Below are positions 7,653-16,349 of a DNA stretch of 64,000 nt, one piece after another. Source of the stretch: a virus; IMG/VR virus record IMGVR_UViG_3300036985_006427, positions 1-64,000 of that record; one strand, written 5' to 3'. Made by a program: the position numbers and the translations under genes. Position 1 is the first letter of the stretch. Every line of letters starts with the position of its first letter. A model generated the notes under the pieces. That model worked only from the letters and a program-made list of their open reading frames with translations, was not told the DNA's origin and ran no database searches.

Positions 7653-9218
7653 ATGATCGACAGAGATGACCCTGAGGCTTGGAGTCTATACAAAAACGGT
7701 TTGACAAAAGGGATTTTTCAATTAGAAAGTAATCATGGTCGCAATTGGTCTAAAAAGTTGGCTCCGGAAAACATAGAAGAACTTTCAGCATTGATAGCAC
7801 TTTTAAGACCGGGGTGTACCAAGGCTATCATCGACGGAAAGTCAATGACACAAAGGTTCGTTGACCGAAAACACAAAAGGGAAGAAGTTTCATATCTACA
7901 TGCATCGCTTGAAGATATTTTAAAACCAACTTATGGGGTTTTAGTTTATCAAGAACAAGCGATGCGTATTGCTGTAAAGTTAGCTGGTTTCAACGAAACA
8001 GAAACGGACAACCTTCGCAAGGCTATTGGTAAAAAGAAGGCTGATTTGATGGCCTCGATTCGAAACGATTTTATCGCTGGATGTAAAAACGTAGGACTTG
8101 TAGACGAAGAAACAGCCAAAGAAATTTTTGGATGGATTGAAAAGTCTTCCAGATATTCGTTCAATAAATCACACGCAGTAGCCTATGCGTTTGACTCTTA
8201 TTGGTCAGCTTGGTACAAGGCTCATCACACAAAAGAGTTTTTCCTGTCTTACTTGTTCTATGCTAATGAAAAACAAGATCCTCATCAAGAAATTTATGAG
8301 CTGGTCAATGAAGCTAAACTATTCAACATAGAAGTAAAGATTCCTAAACTAAGTGGGTTTTCTACTAAATTCTGTATTACAAATGACGGCATTTGTTTTG
8401 GAATAAAAGATATCAAAAGCTTGACTGGTGTGACTGGCGACAAAGTCATTCAGGCTATCGGTCAAGCAGTGGATGAAATCAAAAAGCAACCGTCAGAATT
8501 TACTTGGCTGGATGTCCTCGTTTATTTATCTCCAAAGATTAATTCTACAGCATTCAAAGCTTTGTGTGCTATTGGTTTCTTTTCTACAAAATCCACAGGT
8601 GTCACCAGAAATCAAGCTATCTATGAATATTTGATATTTAAAGAACTAACCAAGAACGAAGTGCAATGGGTCTTCGAAAATCAAGCAAAAAGACAATGGC
8701 AAAAGCTTTACGAATGTTTCAATGATTTGGCTCCAACCAAGAAAAACGGAGGAGGAGCAAGCAATGTGAATCGCAATCAGATCATATTGAATGAACTGAA
8801 CATGCTGAAAAATCCACCGTACGATCTGAAAGATGATCCAGCGTGGATTGTTGATCAAGAAACCAAGATGCTTGGATGTCCAATTTCTCTTTCAAAGATA
8901 GACGCTGTAGATACGTCTGTAGCAAACGCTACGTGCAAGGATATTGTGAATGGAAGAAAGGGTAAAAACATTTGCCTTGTAGCAAATGTTCAGCGTGTAT
9001 CTAATCATAAGATAAACAAAGCAAACAGCAAACAAAGGGGAAGGGTCATGTCTTTTCTGACGATAGAAGACGCTACATGCAGTTTAGACAGTGTGGTCGT
9101 ATTTCCAGATGTCAGAGACGTATACCATTTTATTCTTTATGAAGGAAACAATCTTATGCTTTGCGGAGAAGTTGATAAGGATAATTCGTTTATTGTAGAA
9201 AAAATTCATGAAATTTGA
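7653..9218 (+). CDS. dnaE-C: DNA polymerase III alpha subunit, C-terminal half (fingers to OB fold)
   Basis: The ORF begins exactly where DnaE-N leaves off: residues 5-26 (DDPEAWSLYKNGLTKGIFQL) align with the E. coli DnaE segment leading to VFQLES. Then come ALIALLRPG, the fingers motif YGVLVYQEQAM, LRKAIGKKK, and SFNKSHAVAYAF (~169-180). The last ~90 residues look like an OB fold (GRVMSFLTIEDAT, FIVEKIHEI). Together the two halves make 1,066 residues, near the ~1,160 of E. coli DnaE. SFNKSHA is the site where cyanobacterial DnaE is split by an intein; here that site is intact and no intein is present. A GAGG lies 7 nt before the ATG. The halves must associate non-covalently. Confidence 0.94.
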   Translation: MIDRDDPEAWSLYKNGLTKGIFQLESNHGRNWSKKLAPENIEELSALIALLRPGCTKAIIDGKSMTQRFVDRKHKREEVSYLHASLEDILKPTYGVLVYQEQAMRIAVKLAGFNETETDNLRKAIGKKKADLMASIRNDFIAGCKNVGLVDEETAKEIFGWIEKSSRYSFNKSHAVAYAFDSYWSAWYKAHHTKEFFLSYLFYANEKQDPHQEIYELVNEAKLFNIEVKIPKLSGFSTKFCITNDGICFGIKDIKSLTGVTGDKVIQAIGQAVDEIKKQPSEFTWLDVLVYLSPKINSTAFKALCAIGFFSTKSTGVTRNQAIYEYLIFKELTKNEVQWVFENQAKRQWQKLYECFNDLAPTKKNGGGASNVNRNQIILNELNMLKNPPYDLKDDPAWIVDQETKMLGCPISLSKIDAVDTSVANATCKDIVNGRKGKNICLVANVQRVSNHKINKANSKQRGRVMSFLTIEDATCSLDSVVVFPDVRDVYHFILYEGNNLMLCGEVDKDNSFIVEKIHEI

Positions 9219-9247
9219 TTGCATTATCATTGTCAATAGACTATGAT
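9219..9247 (+). promoter_or_regulatory. Possible sigma70-type promoter for the glycan cluster
   Basis: TTGCAT, a 17-nt spacer and TATGAT lie in the 99-nt gap between the polymerase and the first glycosyltransferase of the large cluster. The -10 matches consensus at 5 of 6 positions, while the -35 is weak. The position is sensible as the start of a long transcription unit. The leader continues to a CAAGGAA ribosome-binding site before the ATG at 9318. Confidence 0.4.
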
Positions 9248-9317
9248 AGTACACGAGCAGGACACACGAACGACTGTGTTTTTAAATGATTTGGACGCTT
9301 AGACAGCAAGGAATAAA

Positions 9318-11006
9318 ATGAGAAAAAAAAGGATATTGTTTTGTAGTGAAGCCACTTTCCTAAACACTGGCTACGCTACTTACACTCGTGAAATTTTAAA
9401 TTACTTACATTCAACCGGAAAATATGAGCTGGCTGAAATGTCCAGTTATGGTCAAAGAAATGACCCAAGAGCTGCCGATATTCCTTGGAAGTATTATGGT
9501 GTTCAGCCAAACACAGAGTATGAGCCAAAAGCTTCACAGCAAGAGATTGAGGCTTACCACGGAGCTGGAACAAACCAATTTGGTGAATTTATATTTGAAC
9601 ACGTTTGTCTAGATTTTATGCCAGACATTGTCTGCGACATCAGAGACTTCTGGATGTTAGACTTTGCAGAACGCAGCCCTTTTCGCCCATTCTTTAATTG
9701 GGTGATCATGCCAACGGTTGACGCTAGACCTCAAGCTCGCCAATGGATTTCTACATACTCTGGAGCAGATGGAGTTCTGACCTATTCTGATTGGGCTGGT
9801 GAAGTTTTGCTCAACCAATCAGGAGGCAAGATGAAGTACTGGGGTTCTTCTCCACCTTCTGCTCATCCAGCCTATAAGCCAGTGCAAGACAAAAAGCTTC
9901 ACAAGCTTTCTATGGGTCTTAATCCTGATTATAAAATAATAGGCACTGTGATGCGCAATCAGCGTCGTAAATTATATCCAGATTTATTTGAAGCATTTCG
10001 AAAATTTCTTGACAAGGCAAACAATAAGAATTACTATCTTTATTGTCACACGTCTTATCCAGACTTGGGATGGGATATTCCAGAATTGCTTTTACAAAAC
10101 GATTTATCTTCACACGTTTTGTTTACGTACATCTGTCAACAAACCAAAAAGCCATTTCCATCGTTGTTCAGGGGTGCTGTAGCTCAATCCCCTTACACTG
10201 GAAAATGGAACGCAACATTATCGAATGTTAAAACTGGAGCTTCATACGAAGAGCTATCAAATATCCAAAATCTATTTGATTTATACACTCAGTATGCTAA
10301 CTGTGAAGGTTTTGGTCTTCCGTATGTAGAAGCTGCGGCTTGTGGTGTTCCTGTTTGCGGAACAGATTATTCTGCTATGGAGAGTGAAATAAGAAAGCTG
10401 GAAGGTTATCCAATCAAACCGGCAGCACTCTACAAGGAACTGGAAACAGGATGTTTGCGAGCAGTTCCAGACAATGATTTAGCAGCAGAATATTTCTTAG
10501 AATTCTTTGAAAAGTTCACCGATGAAGAACGAGAAGAAATTGGCAAACGCACTCGTTCCAATTTTGAAAAATACTTTCAATGGCATCTGAGCGGATCTAA
10601 GTGGGAAAATATTTTTGATTCTTTGCCAATCAAGCCAATAGAACAAACTTGGGCTTCTGCACCTAGAATTTTAGAACCAGACCCTAAACCAAGCGAAGAA
10701 ACTATCAATCAAGTAGAATCAACAAAGCTTGCTAGGTTTTTGATTGCAAACGTATTGAAAGATCCCAACAAATTAAATTCATTCTTTGAATCTAGATTGA
10801 CAAGAGATTTGACATACAAGCAAACCACTGGTTCTACCGGAGGAATGTATTTCAATGAATCCTCTCAAGCTTTTGACGGCATGAATCATAGACATAATTT
10901 TGATTTTCACGCAGCTTACAATCAAATGGTCATGCAACGAAATAAAATAAATCAGTGGGAACAACGCAGAGTAGAAGTTATGAAACAAAGAGGTGTAATA
11001 CAATGA
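9318..11006 (+). CDS. GT4/GT-B family glycosyltransferase
   Basis: The N-terminal domain opens KKRILFCSEATFLNTGYATY, typical of the acceptor-side Rossmann fold of GT-B enzymes. The C-terminal domain has the family hallmark CEGFGLPYVEAAACGVPVCG at ~329-348, with its EGFGxxxxEAxACGxP pattern that binds the sugar nucleotide. At 562 residues it is longer than most GT4 enzymes. The last ~110 residues (from SKLARFLIAN-type helical sequence onward) have no recognisable domain and contain a low-complexity asparagine/histidine stretch. It shares an ATGA overlap with the epimerase gene that follows, so the two are translationally coupled. Confidence 0.88.
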   Translation: MRKKRILFCSEATFLNTGYATYTREILNYLHSTGKYELAEMSSYGQRNDPRAADIPWKYYGVQPNTEYEPKASQQEIEAYHGAGTNQFGEFIFEHVCLDFMPDIVCDIRDFWMLDFAERSPFRPFFNWVIMPTVDARPQARQWISTYSGADGVLTYSDWAGEVLLNQSGGKMKYWGSSPPSAHPAYKPVQDKKLHKLSMGLNPDYKIIGTVMRNQRRKLYPDLFEAFRKFLDKANNKNYYLYCHTSYPDLGWDIPELLLQNDLSSHVLFTYICQQTKKPFPSLFRGAVAQSPYTGKWNATLSNVKTGASYEELSNIQNLFDLYTQYANCEGFGLPYVEAAACGVPVCGTDYSAMESEIRKLEGYPIKPAALYKELETGCLRAVPDNDLAAEYFLEFFEKFTDEEREEIGKRTRSNFEKYFQWHLSGSKWENIFDSLPIKPIEQTWASAPRILEPDPKPSEETINQVESTKLARFLIANVLKDPNKLNSFFESRLTRDLTYKQTTGSTGGMYFNESSQAFDGMNHRHNFDFHAAYNQMVMQRNKINQWEQRRVEVMKQRGVIQ

Positions 11007-12019
11007 AATCTGTAATAATCACGGGATGTGCTGGATTGATAGGGTCTCATTTTACTAGACATTTGTTGAAAAGCGGCTATCGGGTAATTGGAATAGATGA
11101 TCTTAGTGGTGGATATGCTGAGTACTTGCCCAAAGATGCATCGTTCGAGCAGATTGAAATTCATTTTTTGAATTTGGCGGCAGAAAACGCTCCAAACAGA
11201 CTAAATGATATTTTCAGTCGAGAAAAACCAGTGGCTTGCTATCACTTTGCCGCATATGCAGCAGAAGGATTGTCACCCTTTATTCGCAACTTTAATTATA
11301 CCAACAACATACTGTCTAGTGTGAACGTTGTGAATGCTTGCATAAACCACGATGTTAAACTGATCTTTACATCATCCATGGCTGTCTACGGAGACCAACA
11401 AGCCCCGTTTACAGAAAATATGACTCCAAGGCCGATAGATCCATACGGAGTCGCCAAATACGCTGTGGAGCAAGATATCAGAATAGCATCTGTTCAACAT
11501 GGTTTGAGATACACAATACTCAGACCGCACAATGTCATTGGTATTTATCAGAATATCTGGGATAGATACAGAAACGTTGTGGGAATCTTTATTCGCAAGG
11601 TTTTAAACGATGAGCCAATGTTGATCTACGGAGACGGAAATCAAACTAGGGCTTTTTCAGACATCAAATATTGTATGCAACCTTTAGAAAAATTGATGAC
11701 TGTGTGTGATGGTTGTACATTCAATATAGGTTCCGACAAGTCTTATTCATTGAATGAGTTGTCAGACATTGTGGCGAAAGTAGCCCGCAAGTATTCACGC
11801 ACAGCTTCAAGGAAGTATGTTCAAGAAAGACACGAAGCAAAACACGCTGAATGTGACCACTCGCTGATCAAAGATGACAGAAACTTACGTTTTTATGACA
11901 ATACAGATTTAGAACAAACTGTAGATGAAATGTTTCAGTGGGCAACAACACAGCCGATTCGTGAACAAAAAACCATGAAATATGAAATACAAAAAGGAAT
12001 GTATGAATACTGGAAATAA
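11003..12019 (+). CDS. NAD-dependent UDP-sugar epimerase/dehydratase (GalE-like)
   Basis: This extended short-chain dehydrogenase has the NAD-binding GCAGLIG motif (residues 7-13), IDDLSGG after strand 2, an FTSSMAVYGD segment, and the catalytic YGVAK (Y148, K152). This suits UDP-glucose 4-epimerase-like enzymes that interconvert UDP-hexoses. The AGLIG variant of the usual GxGxIG keeps all the glycines needed. I chose the ATG at 11003, not an in-frame start 48 nt earlier, because it forms a 4-nt ATGA overlap with the preceding gene and gives the fold its normal N-terminus. Exact sugar specificity cannot be read. Confidence 0.85.
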   Translation: MKSVIITGCAGLIGSHFTRHLLKSGYRVIGIDDLSGGYAEYLPKDASFEQIEIHFLNLAAENAPNRLNDIFSREKPVACYHFAAYAAEGLSPFIRNFNYTNNILSSVNVVNACINHDVKLIFTSSMAVYGDQQAPFTENMTPRPIDPYGVAKYAVEQDIRIASVQHGLRYTILRPHNVIGIYQNIWDRYRNVVGIFIRKVLNDEPMLIYGDGNQTRAFSDIKYCMQPLEKLMTVCDGCTFNIGSDKSYSLNELSDIVAKVARKYSRTASRKYVQERHEAKHAECDHSLIKDDRNLRFYDNTDLEQTVDEMFQWATTQPIREQKTMKYEIQKGMYEYWK

Positions 12020-12773
12020 ACTACAACTACCAGATGTTACAATTTTTACATTCTGCTGGGGAACAGAGCATGTGACAAAATCTCTCAGAGCAATGCTGAT
12101 TGGTATGGATCAGGTAGATTTTAAACGTTCAGTTTTAATCACTGACAGTTCAAAAACTGATTTGACCATCTTTTCAAATGTGATAGACTCTTTTGGTATC
12201 GAAGTCTATGACATGAACGTCAACTTAAATGAAAACATGTTTGATGATGACACGAATCGAATAGGGTTTTGTGAATCGTTTATTCAACAGACGAATAGAT
12301 ACATTGTTGATGATTTTTGTTTGAATGTTCAGCACGACTCGACCATCATCGATGCCAGCAAATGGGATCAAAGATATCTTGACTATGACTACACGGGCGC
12401 TCCTTGGCCTATGAATATCATACAAGCAAGCGATATGGTGGCTGGTCGCATAGAGAAAATCCCGAACGTTGTTGGCAACGGAGGGTTTTCACTGAGAACT
12501 CGCAAGTTTGTAGAAGAATCAGCGAAACTAGGCTGGCAACACAAAAATGAAGATTTAAACGCTTGTGTTTTCAGCTATGACGCCATGAAGAATGCGGGTA
12601 TAAATTTTGCTCCACCAGAACTTGCAGCAAAGTTTTCAGTAGAACATCCTACACCTTATAAAAATTTCGACAGAAGAATGTTATTTAGTTATGGGTCCTT
12701 TGGATTCCACGGAGAATTTAACAGTGCAGGGATGGACTTTATTAAAAACTATAATCTGAAAGGCAATCAATGA
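12003..12773 (+). CDS. DUF5672-like putative glycosyltransferase
   Basis: The protein carries the YTGAPWP segment and VGNGGFSLRTRKFVEES (~154-170), followed by an acidic NEDLNA element, which is the pattern I know from DUF5672 proteins. These sit in glycan clusters and look like GT-A enzymes. C-terminal HPTPYKNFDRRMLFSYGSFG also fits. I use the ATG at 12003, just after an AAGGAA sequence and overlapping the epimerase stop; an upstream in-frame ATG at 11982 would lie further inside the epimerase gene. The start of the next gene overlaps its stop by 4 nt. Confidence 0.65.
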   Translation: MNTGNKLQLPDVTIFTFCWGTEHVTKSLRAMLIGMDQVDFKRSVLITDSSKTDLTIFSNVIDSFGIEVYDMNVNLNENMFDDDTNRIGFCESFIQQTNRYIVDDFCLNVQHDSTIIDASKWDQRYLDYDYTGAPWPMNIIQASDMVAGRIEKIPNVVGNGGFSLRTRKFVEESAKLGWQHKNEDLNACVFSYDAMKNAGINFAPPELAAKFSVEHPTPYKNFDRRMLFSYGSFGFHGEFNSAGMDFIKNYNLKGNQ

Positions 12774-13333
12774 AATTATCACAGATGGTTCCCAACCCAA
12801 GATATTGTACCGATAAGGATACAGTGCATTCATATCTTGAAGTATATGATGACCTTTTCGCACCTTATCAGGATAAAGATATAAATTTGCTTGAGATAGG
12901 CAACCAGAGAGGAGGATCAATTAAATTATGGTTGGATTACTTTAAGTCTATCAAAATTCACGGATTAGAAATAAATGACTCGAAAGAGCTTCATGATTTA
13001 AATAATCAATACGATAATATTGATATCGTTATGGGACTAGATGCTTATTGTGAAAAAACCTTAGAATTAACTAGGTCAAAAGGGCCGTTTGACATTATTA
13101 TTGATGATGGATCTCATTCGACTGAGCATCAACTATTTGTTCTAAATTATTATATGCCACTGTTGAAGAGCGGTGGGTTGATGGTTATTGAAGATATTTA
13201 TAGTGTGGATTTAATATCTTTATTCTTGAAGAATATTATTTCATTAAAATCAAACGATAAAGTAGAAGTGTTTGATAGAAGAAACATAAAAGATAGATAT
13301 GACGATATTATGATTGTAATAAAGAAAGGTTGA
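12770..13333 (+). CDS. Class I SAM methyltransferase (CmcI/Methyltransf_24-like)
   Basis: A clear SAM-binding motif I (NLLEIGNQRGGSIKLW, ~40-55) is followed by an acidic residue at the end of strand 2 (HGLEIND), DIIIDDGSHSTEHQLF (~108-123) and GGLMVIEDIY (~139). The IDDGSH motif is characteristic of the CmcI-like and macrocin O-methyltransferase-like families, which methylate hydroxyls on sugars or sugar-decorated natural products. In this context it probably caps a sugar on the phage glycan. It is a compact, complete 187-residue domain, coupled to the gene before it by an ATGA overlap. Confidence 0.85.
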   Translation: MKLSQMVPNPRYCTDKDTVHSYLEVYDDLFAPYQDKDINLLEIGNQRGGSIKLWLDYFKSIKIHGLEINDSKELHDLNNQYDNIDIVMGLDAYCEKTLELTRSKGPFDIIIDDGSHSTEHQLFVLNYYMPLLKSGGLMVIEDIYSVDLISLFLKNIISLKSNDKVEVFDRRNIKDRYDDIMIVIKKG

Positions 13334-13339
13334 TACTAT

Positions 13340-14452
13340 ATGATAAAAACCAACAAGGTTCTGTACGTAGGATATTATAAAGAATATAGCGATTGGGGAA
13401 AGTTTGCGGTAAATAATATCAAAGCTTTGATGTCTGCTGACGTAGATGTAGCGTGTAGATCAATTACGTTTCAAGACAATCGAACACCAAGGGATATATT
13501 CAACGTAGAAAAAAATCAAATTGACGATTGTGATATTTGTATTCAGCATTTGTTTCCAAATCATATGTTGGCATCTTCCAATTTTAAAAAGAACATTGGA
13601 ATACTAGCAAATGAATTTGTAACTATTGATCATTCTTGCTGGGTAGAAAAACTGAATACGATGGATCAAATATGGGTTTCTTCACCCTCAGCAAAAGAAG
13701 TGTTGGACAAGACTGTTCTTCGAGATAAAACCGTTGTGGTTCCTTTTGCTTTTGATACAGACGTATACAAGAAGCAGCACCCAGCGTTGAAGGGAGGCAT
13801 TGAGTCTGAAGGTAAATTTAGATTTTATACTATCAGCAATCTAGACAATCCAGAAATAGAAAGAGTGATCAGATGTTTTCATTCTGAATTTGACCATGCT
13901 GACGATGCAGTTCTTGTGGTTCAAATCAATGGTGAAAACACCAATGGTCTTGATGATAGGATTTCTAAAGTGAAAACAAACCTTGGACTTCAAAAGAATC
14001 CCACTTTGTACAAAAAGGATATAATTGTCACCAAGGACGAGCTTGCTCAATCTTCAGATAATTCTCATGCTTTTTGTGACTGTTACGTTTCAAGCCTTAG
14101 TCAACGATCTCTTTTTAGTGAAGAGTTTCATGCTATGGCATTTGGAAATACTCCTATTGTGTTACAAGATACAGACGCTGAATATTACACTGGACCCAAA
14201 TACTCTGTGAGCACTGTCTATGAAACCAATGCGGTTCGCTCTGAACTTTGGCCTGACATCAACAATGGCAAGAATTATATTGTCAAACCTTGTGAGAAAC
14301 AAACCAAGGCTATCATGAGAGAATTGTACAACGAATGGAAAGAGAATCCAGCGACTTATAAAGTCAACAAGAAAAAAGAAGCTTTTGATAGATCAGAAGC
14401 GTTTTCAATCAAAAATGTTGGGAAAATAATGAAGGAGATATTGTATGCTTAA
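13340..14452 (+). CDS. GT-B fold glycosyltransferase
   Basis: The protein begins with a Rossmann-like strand KVLYVGYYKEYSDWGKFAVN and has the two-domain pattern of GT1/GT4 enzymes: a TVVVPFAFDTDVYK link (~136-149) before the second domain, and a C-terminal nucleotide-sugar region SLFSEEFHAMAFGNTPIVL (~256-274) that corresponds to the ExFG...EAMAxGxPV motif. The canonical glycine-rich loop is weak, so it is a divergent member. The last 8 nt overlap the next glycosyltransferase gene, which has a strong AAGGAG ribosome-binding site at 14432-14437. Confidence 0.72.
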   Translation: MIKTNKVLYVGYYKEYSDWGKFAVNNIKALMSADVDVACRSITFQDNRTPRDIFNVEKNQIDDCDICIQHLFPNHMLASSNFKKNIGILANEFVTIDHSCWVEKLNTMDQIWVSSPSAKEVLDKTVLRDKTVVVPFAFDTDVYKKQHPALKGGIESEGKFRFYTISNLDNPEIERVIRCFHSEFDHADDAVLVVQINGENTNGLDDRISKVKTNLGLQKNPTLYKKDIIVTKDELAQSSDNSHAFCDCYVSSLSQRSLFSEEFHAMAFGNTPIVLQDTDAEYYTGPKYSVSTVYETNAVRSELWPDINNGKNYIVKPCEKQTKAIMRELYNEWKENPATYKVNKKKEAFDRSEAFSIKNVGKIMKEILYA

Positions 14453-15425
14453 ATTACACTCTATGTTCAACAGGCACAACAAGCCCAAGGAAACTCCCTA
14501 CAACGTATTGACTTTCAACACGCACGAAAGATATCAAACTCAATTAGCTAAAACTGGACATGATTTCTACGCCTTTAATTATGATGGAGGCAAAGATTGG
14601 TTTAGCGGTCACGCCCCTATGCCAAATAATTATTATCAGCTTCCTAAAAACTCATTGTATCCCGGAGTGCCTTTTGATTTCATCTTGGTCAACAGTAAAT
14701 TTGGCCAGTTCCAAACTGCTATGCGAATCAATCGAACTTTACAGATTCCAATCCTCTGCTTGGAGCATACGCTTCCTTTGCCTCAATGGCCGAATCAGCA
14801 GCTTGAACAGTTTCAGTCGATGAAGGGCGATGTCAACGTATTCATCACAGAGTACTCCAAGAAGCAATGGGGAATGACAGGTGATGTAATTTATCACTCT
14901 ATTGATACTGAAGCTTTTAAGCCAGATGCTCAAATTCAAAGGTCTGGAGTTCTGACAGTAGCTCACGATTTTATCAAACGCGATTATGCGTTGAATTATT
15001 CTGGGTGGGAAAGAATCACAAAGGGTTTGCAACGAACTGTCGTTGGTGAAACAGAGGGTCTTTCAAAGCAAAGTGAATCTGTGGAAGATCTGATCAAATC
15101 TTATCAAAATGCTTTGGTTTATATAAACCCTAGTGTGTTGAGCCCAGTACCAACGTCTATGCTTGAGGCTATGGCTTGTGGATGTGCAATCGTGACGACT
15201 GAAACGTGTGAAATACCAAATATAATCAAACATGGTGTCAACGGATTTATGTCCAACGACGAAAATGAATTGAGAAAATTCACAGAGCAATTGCTTGCAG
15301 ATCCAGATTTAGCTGCCACGATGGGAGCTGAAGCAAGACTAACAATTGAAGAAAAGTTTTCAGAACAGCGTTTTATTAAACAATGGAACAATACCTTTGA
15401 CAAAGTACACGGGGTGGTAAAATGA
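14445..15425 (+). CDS. GT4-type glycosyltransferase
   Basis: The N-terminus NVLTFNTHERYQTQLAKTGH is typical of a phage and bacterial GT4 subfamily. The second domain has VYINPSVLSPVPTSMLEAMA then CGCAIVTT (~226-252), the EAMACG nucleotide-sugar binding motif, and NIIKHGVNGFMSNDENEL near the end, the usual loop after it. At 326 residues the first domain is compact. It overlaps the next gene by 4 nt and follows another GT-B enzyme, consistent with successive sugar additions. Substrates are unknown. Confidence 0.85.
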   Translation: MLKLHSMFNRHNKPKETPYNVLTFNTHERYQTQLAKTGHDFYAFNYDGGKDWFSGHAPMPNNYYQLPKNSLYPGVPFDFILVNSKFGQFQTAMRINRTLQIPILCLEHTLPLPQWPNQQLEQFQSMKGDVNVFITEYSKKQWGMTGDVIYHSIDTEAFKPDAQIQRSGVLTVAHDFIKRDYALNYSGWERITKGLQRTVVGETEGLSKQSESVEDLIKSYQNALVYINPSVLSPVPTSMLEAMACGCAIVTTETCEIPNIIKHGVNGFMSNDENELRKFTEQLLADPDLAATMGAEARLTIEEKFSEQRFIKQWNNTFDKVHGVVK

Positions 15426-15841
15426 AAGTGCAAATCGTAAGAAAAGATCAGGAAGCTATCGTTGGATACGAAGTTGTAAAAGTTGAATCTCCAAACTCAT
15501 TGGAAATTTCACACCTTGTTGATAACTCGTGCGAAAATATCATCGCTGCCGATCTTGTGGACTCATTCAACAATGAAATACTTCCGCAGCTATGCAAAGC
15601 TTTGGTGAGCAAGCTGAGGTTTAATGGTCAAATTGTTTTGGGAGGTACGGATATTCGATTTTTCGCCAAGCATCTTCTGAATGGAATTCTTTCTCCAGAA
15701 GAAGCGTGTGGCATAATCGCGTCAACATACTCTATGTCAACATCAGACATGGTCAGGCAGCAATTAGAAAACGTAAACTTAAGAATTATTTCAATCCATA
15801 CAGATGGCTTACACTACGAAGTAAAAGCCACGAGGGTTTAA
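15422..15841 (+). CDS. Short methyltransferase-like protein lacking a clear SAM loop
   Basis: The 139-residue protein resembles the second half of a class I methyltransferase: IIAADLVDSF (an acidic post-strand-4 segment), an amphipathic helix, then LRFNGQIVLGGTDIRFFAKH, the strand-5 LxxGGxxxxGxxD pattern. The N-terminal GxGxG loop expected for SAM binding is missing, as the first 35 residues form beta-hairpin-like sequence instead. It could be a reduced, inactive or partner-dependent methyltransferase. It lies in a run of overlapping glycan genes, and the next gene starts 1 nt after its stop. Confidence 0.45.
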   Translation: MKVQIVRKDQEAIVGYEVVKVESPNSLEISHLVDNSCENIIAADLVDSFNNEILPQLCKALVSKLRFNGQIVLGGTDIRFFAKHLLNGILSPEEACGIIASTYSMSTSDMVRQQLENVNLRIISIHTDGLHYEVKATRV

Positions 15842-15842
15842 T

Positions 15843-16349
15843 ATGACAAAAACTTTATTTGGCGTGGCTGTTTATTGCAATGAAGATGTTGAAATTCAAA
15901 ATTTAAAGAATACTATCGATTCATTAAAACTCATAGACTATAACGACAAAAGGGTGAAAGTTGTTATATCAAAAAATCATTCTAGCAATTGTCAAACGAT
16001 AGTTCATTTTGTAAACATCCTCAAAGAAACTTTTCCGGCTTCAGAAGCTGTGTTCCATTTACACGACAATACCACTCTGAGAGACACAGAATGCTTTGAA
16101 AAATTGACACAAGCTACATACTTTGTAAAAGTAGAAGCTGGAATGACAATAGATAAAGATTTATTTTCTAAAATAGATACGATGTTAAACGAAGATTCTA
16201 GAAAAATAGATCTGTTTGAGACAGACCATTTCTTTTTAGCATCTAACGATAGTGTGCGAGACAATTATTTGAATTTTAATGATTACGACTCAACGACTGA
16301 ACATATTAGAAATTTATCTATCAAACAGGAAAAATATGAAAAAATCTAA
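15843..16349 (+). CDS. Hypothetical protein, possibly a degenerate GT2-like domain
   Basis: No family is recognised with confidence. The first strand FGVAVYCNEDVEIQNLKNTI, a second strand KVVISKNHSS and VFHLHDNTTL at ~75-84 are arranged like a GT-A fold with an aberrant DxD position (HDN). The protein is 168 residues, short for a GT2. It may be a pseudo-glycosyltransferase. Its end overlaps the following gene by 14 nt, so it is part of the same transcription unit. Confidence 0.45.
   Translation: MTKTLFGVAVYCNEDVEIQNLKNTIDSLKLIDYNDKRVKVVISKNHSSNCQTIVHFVNILKETFPASEAVFHLHDNTTLRDTECFEKLTQATYFVKVEAGMTIDKDLFSKIDTMLNEDSRKIDLFETDHFFLASNDSVRDNYLNFNDYDSTTEHIRNLSIKQEKYEKI

Noticed and set aside
6900-7700. 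Split intein joining the two DnaE halves
   Set aside because: No intein N- or C-terminal motifs (no Cys start, no HN before a Cys/Ser) are present at the ends, and the exonuclease gene fills the gap.
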